From the NCBI GenBank assembly GCA_964017065.1, contig OZ024786.1:11714502-11778501 (forward strand): DNA of 64,000 bases. Direction: 5' to 3'. The stretch's first letter is position 1, and every line of letters begins with the position of its first letter. Below are positions 58,268-64,000 of this stretch, one piece after another. The translations under genes and the position numbers were made by a program. The notes under the pieces were generated by a model. The model was given only the letters and a program-made list of their open reading frames with translations. It had not been told where the DNA came from and made no database searches. Source of the DNA: Haliclona indistincta (Eukaryota > Porifera > Demospongiae > Haplosclerida > Chalinidae).

Positions 58268-59511
58268 GGGAGACACGGTAGTGTCTCCCTATGTAGGGTT
58301 GAACGAGAAAACAAGATGGCGGCTACATACAATGTATTAGCGTTCAAACGCTGGTATTTCGCCTGGTGATGAATTTTATATGTCCAAAGACACTTAGATC
58401 TGCTCTCTGGCGTTGCCCCATCGTACAATAGCAAGGAGATCGCTCGAAATTGTTGCTAAAGTGACGAACCTGGAAACGGTGAAAAATCGAGTTTCGTCAT
58501 CTTCGTCTTCTTCTTCTTTCTTCTTTCTTCTTTCTTCAGCGCGCCTAGCGCCTTTACGCGAGCAATGCCGAGACCAAAACACCCACGAACAGTCGTGAAA
58601 TTCTCCTGGCAGGTGCCTTTTGAACTTTGTTTTTAGCGTAACGGCGATATAAATTCCGTGATTTCTCGATCGTGATCCATTGTCAGCTAAGTGTTAGACG
58701 CCATTATTGTGATTGCGCAATACGCGCGTGACCAAGCAGTGGTTAGCGCACGTGACCAAGCACTAGCTTTAGTATCGCCACGCCGTATTGTTCACGGAGA
58801 ACACATAATTTGTCTGGAGTCTTCGAAGAACGGTAAGCTCGTATAGGATCACCATTCTGCACTTGCCAGATAATTATAACCGCCGTACAGGTCTACAAAC
58901 AAAATTAATGTGGGCGGGGCTCGTATGCACTGCATCCATGCATGCGTAGGCGACCTGATATGTACAGCATAACAATTAGTTTTAGTTACAGGTTTAAAAT
59001 AGTTAATAATATAAAAGAAAAGCCATCAACAACAGGAAAACTAATGGTGGAAACAAAGACGGCTCGGTACTTGCATGATATTGAACTGCACATTACTGAA
59101 AAAGAAAAAAAGGACACAAACAAGAAAATTAAAAAGATTTCTATCGAAATCAATAGGATGTAGGGTTGTGAAATCTACCACTGGTCCACAATGTAAACTA
59201 ACAAGGAACAAGCATGGAATAGTAACACGATTGACTTGCTAACAGACCATAGATCCCTACATCAGTGGCTGTACATAAGATCAATATTCTGTCACAAGCT
59301 GAATGCACATCTGGTGTCAGTCAACAGTAACTATAGCTGTATTAGCTATAGTCAACCACAGCAGCCACTGATGTAGGGATCTATGGTCTGTTAGCAAGTC
59401 AATCGTGTTACTATTCCATGCTTGTTCCTTGTTAGTTTACATTGTGGACCAGTGGTAGATTTCACAACCCTACATCCTATTGATTTCGATAGAAATCTTT
59501 TTAATTTTCTT
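58268..59511 (+). mobile_element. HF-A8 hairpin/fold-back element
   Basis: Hairpin 58268-58290 (gggagacac arms), tgtagggttg, aagatggcggctac at 58313, ttcttcttctttc run near 58500-58535, two CACGTG/CGCGTG boxes near 58723-58760, and fold-back about 59125-59511. Confidence 0.82.
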
Positions 59512-59530
59512 TGTGTACATGTATGAATCC

Positions 59531-59812
59531 AGTAATTTGATTGGCTGAACTCATTCTGTAGACGCCTCTTGAATGTATAGATACCTGCTGAGAACAAATA
59601 GATACCTGCTGCGAATGAATACATATTCACCTGCGAGCTGATAGATACTTGCTGTAAAAATTTGCTGCGAAAAAAACTATGTTTAGAGCTTGGCCAACTG
59701 GTATAGAGACTCATGGGATCTTTGCGCTACGTGCTCTGTGCTCTGGTCTTGTAGGGCTTCCTCGGGTTTTTATATTGTGTTGATCTCTTGGCCTTGGTAT
59801 ATCTAACCTATA
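59531..59812. repeat. Short D-type repeat with GTTAGA-type hairpin
   Basis: It begins tttgattggctgaactca and carries gatacctgctg repeats. It ends in a hairpin whose arms gtttagagcttggccaac and gatctcttggcc..atatctaac partly pair around a gcgctacgtgctctg core. Confidence 0.45.
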
Positions 59813-59837
59813 TCTATCTATCTATTTCTATGTATAG

Positions 59838-60349
<512 letters not shown>

Positions 60350-60517
60350 TTGCAATTCCATTCAGAAGTGCATTCTTTGGCCAGGGTGTTGTCCCTATAG
60401 CTATTAACGGTCTTCGATGCAATGGATCTGAATCAGAACTACTCAGTTGTCCTCATACCACCAACACACGGTTCTGCCGTCATTTTGAAGATGCTGGTGT
60501 AGCCTGCCTCAATGCAA
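60350..60517 (+). CDS. SRCR exon B21 (type e, unit 3)
   Basis: The exon codes for AFFGQGVVPIAINGL, RCNGSE and FCRHFEDAGVAC. C7 is present. Acceptor ctcag, donor GTAAGT. Confidence 0.93.
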
Positions 60518-60774
60518 GTAAGTATGCTATAAGTATTTTCACTAGCTTGGAATATAACTATGATGGTACAGAAAAAAGCTAGTGCTGAAGAGTAAATAAT
60601 TATACGTTCACTAAATGGCCTTCCATCAAAAAAGCTGAAATTTCCCAGAAATTTGTGCTCTAGAGCTAATTGAAAAGCATTATTAATTACAAATGTATGG
60701 CTTCACTTTGAATATGCTCTGCTTCCCAACTGTGTGATTTTCAATTAAATAAATGTGATTTTTGTTTTTTCCAG

Positions 60775-60936
60775 GTTTGTGTGATGATGGTGAGGTGAGG
60801 TTAGTTGGAGGCAGTTCACCATCTGAAGGTCGTGTGGAGTACTGTCAGGGAAGTGTGTGGGGCACAATATGTGATAACCTCTGGGACAGAAATGATGCTC
60901 AAGTAGTCTGTAGACAACTTGGTCTACCCACAACAT
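60775..60936 (+). CDS. SRCR exon A22 (type f, unit 3)
   Basis: The exon codes for [29 protein letters not shown] and [10 protein letters not shown]2 is present. Acceptor tccag, donor GTAAGA. Confidence 0.93.
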
Positions 60937-61022
60937 GTAAGATTGTACTTATGTACATAAAGCTTTCTGCCTTACTGTATGCATACTAAATGTCTCTCCC
61001 TCTCTCTTTCATACACTCATAG

Positions 61023-61190
61023 TTGCAACTCCTTATACAAGAACATTCTTTGGTATTGGACAAGGGCCAACATTTTTTAATGGCTTGAGATGTACTGGAC
61101 AAGAGCCCAACATCAGCAGCTGTGGGGCATATCCATTCATATCCGGTTGTTCTAATTTCAGAAATGCTGGAGTTAATTGCAGAGCAACAC
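61023..61190 (+). CDS. SRCR exon B22 (type f, unit 3)
   Basis: The exon codes for TFFGIGQGPTFFNGL, RCTGQEPN and GCSNFRNAGVNC. The usual H.EDAG stretch is NFRNAG, so the acidic pair is lost, but C7 is kept. Acceptor catag, donor GTAAAT. Confidence 0.88.
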
Positions 61191-61394
61191 GTAAATATAA
61201 TATTACTATACATCTACATGTAGTACAATTGTAGCATTAAAAATTCTAGATATTTTTCATAACTACAGTATTTCTTTAGCCAAGCAGTAATCAGTGATTA
61301 TCTCCAACTTTTTACTGCTCTAAAAATGCTATAAATAAGTAATATGTGCCTATAATTGTTATGAGCAGCATTTGACAATGTACTAGTAATAATT

Positions 61395-63345
61395 ATCATT
61401 GCCGATCGGCAATGATATGTAGGGATGACCTCGAACTAAGATGGCGGCTACTCATGTGTGAAAATGTGTTTTCGCACATATCTCTACTGTTATACATTTC
61501 TACTGTATTTTAACTATCTCCGAGGGAATCTGAAGTGCGAGCGCTTGTAGGAAGTCTATGAAAGTCGCCGGGACTGCTTGCTTGACGACATAAATCAAGA
61601 TGGCGACTCTAAGGGAGGGCGTTGCAGATCTCCGCTGTTTTAACGTTTGTCGAGATTCCAGACATCTAGGATTGATCAAGCGATTGTTCTGAGCATGAAA
61701 ATGCCTTTGGCGAAGCGGGCAGACGTTTCTAAAGTGGTAAACTGAAATCGGCGCCCACGCGAATTGTTCTTCTTTCTTCTTCTTTCTTTCTTTCTTTCTT
61801 CTTTCGGTAAGCCTAGCGCTGTCCTGAGTTAACGAATGACTACCAAACCTGCACCATCGCACGTGTATATGTCTGGAATAGTGCACTTACTTCTTAGATA
61901 GGCATCAAACACTACCAGAAGTGAGTAATCCTTGAAAAACATGGTTTTTGGACCGTTTTGGACTGTTAGAGCGACTCCATTAATTAACCCTCTAGTCGCT
62001 GCCGATCAGTGACTCCGCCCACATCAGTTTTAAAACTGAGCTCGGTTCTCGCTTTCTCTCTGCTCTGGGTGCTTCAGCGTGCAAGCTAGAGCCTAGAGGT
62101 ATGAACATTTGTTTAAAGCAGTATACTATACCCTGGGTAACCCTGATCTGTCTATGCTGACATCATGACCCACGGCAAACGCGAACCGGACGACGGTGAT
62201 GATCATGATGCTACGTACCCGATCTAGCTAGACTAGCTAAAACGTTTGTTACACTACCCGGCGTAAGCTGTACCCATAGGACCCCTGTGCTGTTGACTAC
62301 TGGACATTGGTCATTGTAAAAAGCTAGAAGTTAAGCCTCTGTGATCGTGATATCGACATCAACATGCAAGCCGGCCTGGGGACTAGTCTAAGGACTGGCT
62401 TGCAGCCATGATCATCATAGTGTTCCACTGAGTTGTTAGTGTTAGTCTCTTCTTCATCCATTACAGTTGTAAGAAATATCATGTTGTCAACTCATACTCT
62501 CAACCTCTCCAACTAATTTAAACCTTTTCATTATTCTTGTGATTGCCGATAATAACATTCCATGCTCCTCGACTCTCTCTCTCTGATAGTGATCAAAAAA
62601 GTAACAGGAACAAGTAAAGTAAAAAAGTTTTAATAAAAAACTAAAAAGTGTAGGGATGACTCTTGCAAAAGTAAAGGAACAAGATGGGATGATGCTTGCA
62701 AAAGGAAAGGAACAAGATGGGATGCTGCTTGCAAAAGTAAAGGAACAAGATGGGATGATGCTTGCAAAAGTAAAGGAACAAGATTGGATGATGCTTGCAA
62801 ATGTAAAAGTCCCAAGTATCCCTACATCAGCGGCTTGAAGGAGGACGCAGTCCGATGAAGTAATTGACGGTTGTAAATAACTAGACTGTGGTATCTGTGT
62901 TTAGGAGGACGCAGTCCGATGAAGTAGTTGACAGTTGTAAATAACTAGAGGTGTCTGTGCTTTGGAGGACGCAGTCCGATGAAGTAATTGACGGTTGTAA
63001 ATAACTAGACTTACTAGAGATGTCTGTGGTTTGGAGGACGCAGTCCGATTAAGTAATTGACGGTTGTAAAAGGTATAGTAAGAGGATTCCGCATCTGTCA
63101 GTTGCACGTCATCGCAGCAAGCCGCTGATGCAGGGATACTTGGGACTTTTACATTTGCAAGCATCATCCAATCTTGTTCCTTTACTTTTGCAAGCATCAT
63201 CCCATCTTGTTCCTTTACTTTTGCAAGCATCATCCCATCTTGTTCCTTTCCTTTTGCAAGCATCATCCCATCTTGTTCCTTTACTTTTGCAAGAGTCATC
63301 CCTACACTTTTTAGTTTTTTTATTAAAACTTTTTTACTTTACTTG
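61395..63345 (+). mobile_element. HF-C1 hairpin/fold-back element
   Basis: The terminal hairpin at 61395-61416 (atcattgccgatcggcaatgat, perfect palindrome of 22) is followed by tgtagggatg and aagatggcggctac. A ttcttctttc run lies at 61768-61804 and the fold-back at 62611-63345. Each fold-back arm holds about five 30-bp units (gcttgcaaaagtaaaggaac). Outer and inner ends carry tgtagggatg and atccctacatcagcgg. The open frames in the arms (LAKVKEQDGM) are repeat artefacts. Confidence 0.8.
62838..63072 (+). repeat. Tandem repeat in the HF-C1 fold-back loop
   Basis: Four units of about 45-60 bp begin gaggacgcagtccgatgaag and continue taattgacggttgtaaat. Each contains a small ggac-gca-gtcc hairpin. 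Confidence 0.9.
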
Positions 63346-63541
63346 TTTATTTAAGTTTATGTAACTACAAGTATTAGAAGGCGCATGTGCTGGTGAAAAA
63401 ATTATTACTTTCATTCTGTCCTTTCGATATGGAGACAAGTTCACATAAACAGCAGGGTTTGTTGATTGAGCCCAAAATATTAATTATTTTTAAGTTTGTA
63501 TTGTTTTTTTTTTCATATTATGTGCAAAGTATTGAATATTG

Positions 63542-63568
63542 TCTCTCTCTCTCTCTCTCTCTCTCTCT
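63542..63568. repeat. (CT)n at a splice acceptor
   Basis: A CT run forms the pyrimidine tract directly before the acceptor of exon A23. Confidence 0.9.
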
Positions 63569-63570
63569 AG

Positions 63571-63735
63571 CTGAATGTGGTCCTGAGTGGTCTATTCGTC
63601 TGGTTGGTGGTAACACAGCTACTGAGGGTCGTGTTGAGGTGTGTCTTCATGGAACATGGGGTACTGTGTCACATGACTTTTGGGGAAGATCAGATGCTCT
63701 AGTGGTGTGTAGACAGCTTGGTTTCAGTGACATTG
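63571..63735 (+). CDS. SRCR exon A23 (type g, unit 3)
   Basis: The exon codes for [31 protein letters not shown] and VVCRQLGF. C2 is absent. A 53-bp intron follows, again the shortest in the unit. Donor GTGAGC. Confidence 0.92.
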
Positions 63736-63788
63736 GTGAGCAAGTTAATAAAGAACCATTAACTCCAAATGCATTGTACTTCATACAG

Positions 63789-64000
63789 TTGCTCAAGCAT
63801 TTTCGTACAGTCGTTTTGGACGAGGTACTGGACCAATTCATTTGGACGATGTGTTTTGTACTGGTAGAGAATTTCGACTACAAAATTGTACTCACTCACT
63901 AGATGCTAGCGAGGATTACCATTTGAAGGATGCTAGTGTGAGGTGCTACCAGCCAGGAGAGTGTGTGACGGGAGAATTGCGGCTAGCTGGTGGTAATAAT
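63789..64000 (+). CDS. SRCR fused exon B23+A24 (end of g, start of h, unit 3), cut by the window edge
   Basis: The exon codes for [21 protein letters not shown] and KDASVRC, then runs without an intron into [13 protein letters not shown] at the edge. DYHYED is DYHLKD in this copy. An overlapping open frame that stops at 63902 is in a different phase and is not used. Confidence 0.9.

Noticed and set aside
62838..63072. Hammerhead-ribozyme-like motif in the HF-C1 loop units
   Set aside because: GTCCGATGAAG resembles part of the core, but the exact CTGANGA and GAAA elements are not both present.
62656..63299. CRISPR-like regular repeats
   Set aside because: The units are contiguous tandem repeats within the arms of a palindrome, with no spacers, in a eukaryotic sequence.

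Overview
The window looks like nuclear DNA of an early-branching marine animal. A sponge is my best guess, because scavenger-receptor cysteine-rich (SRCR) arrays of this style are abundant there, but the sequence alone does not fix the taxon. The genes have introns with GT-AG borders, the introns are AT-rich, and the intergenic and intronic DNA is packed with inverted-repeat transposons.

One gene dominates. On the + strand, 44 exons from 1193 to the right edge encode at least 23 complete SRCR domains and the start of a 24th. Each domain is split into an N-terminal half exon (half A) and a C-terminal half exon (half B), and every intron is phase 1. The domains fall into eight types (a-h) that recur in the same order three times: unit 1 at 1193-12508, unit 2 at 12716-46354, unit 3 from 48137 to beyond the edge. 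The gene therefore grew by duplication of an eight-domain block. Types d, e and f carry the C2 and C7 cysteines; types a, b, c, g and h lack both. In every unit the intron between domains g and h is missing, so B(g) and A(h) share one exon. Two half-B exons (25077-25252 and 51531-51702) are frameshifted. No signal peptide, membrane segment or end of the gene is visible.

The introns hold the rest. (1) A 5.7-kb LTR retrotransposon at 14064-19779 (minus) has its integrase upstream of the reverse transcriptase, as in the Gmr1 group of Ty3/Gypsy elements. It also has a serine-glutamine repeat domain, a tRNA-Leu primer site and a 5-bp target duplication. (2) A 2.9-kb pogo/Tigger-type DNA transposon at 33983-36854 carries an intact HIRAN plus Ulp1-protease gene convergent with a transposase broken by one stop. 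(3) Eleven copies of a hairpin/fold-back element superfamily (here called HF) fall in three sequence families, HF-A x8, HF-B x2 and HF-C x1. They share one design: a terminal hairpin bordered by TAA|T, a TAGGG box, a YY1-like AAGATGGCGGC site, a pyrimidine/purine run, and a long fold-back at the other end. (4) There are many short fold-back elements and MITEs of piggyBac-like, Mutator-like and pogo-like type.

Unit 2 is three times as long as unit 1 almost wholly because of these insertions. Apart from the SRCR gene and the transposon-borne ORFs I see no other protein gene, tRNA or rRNA.
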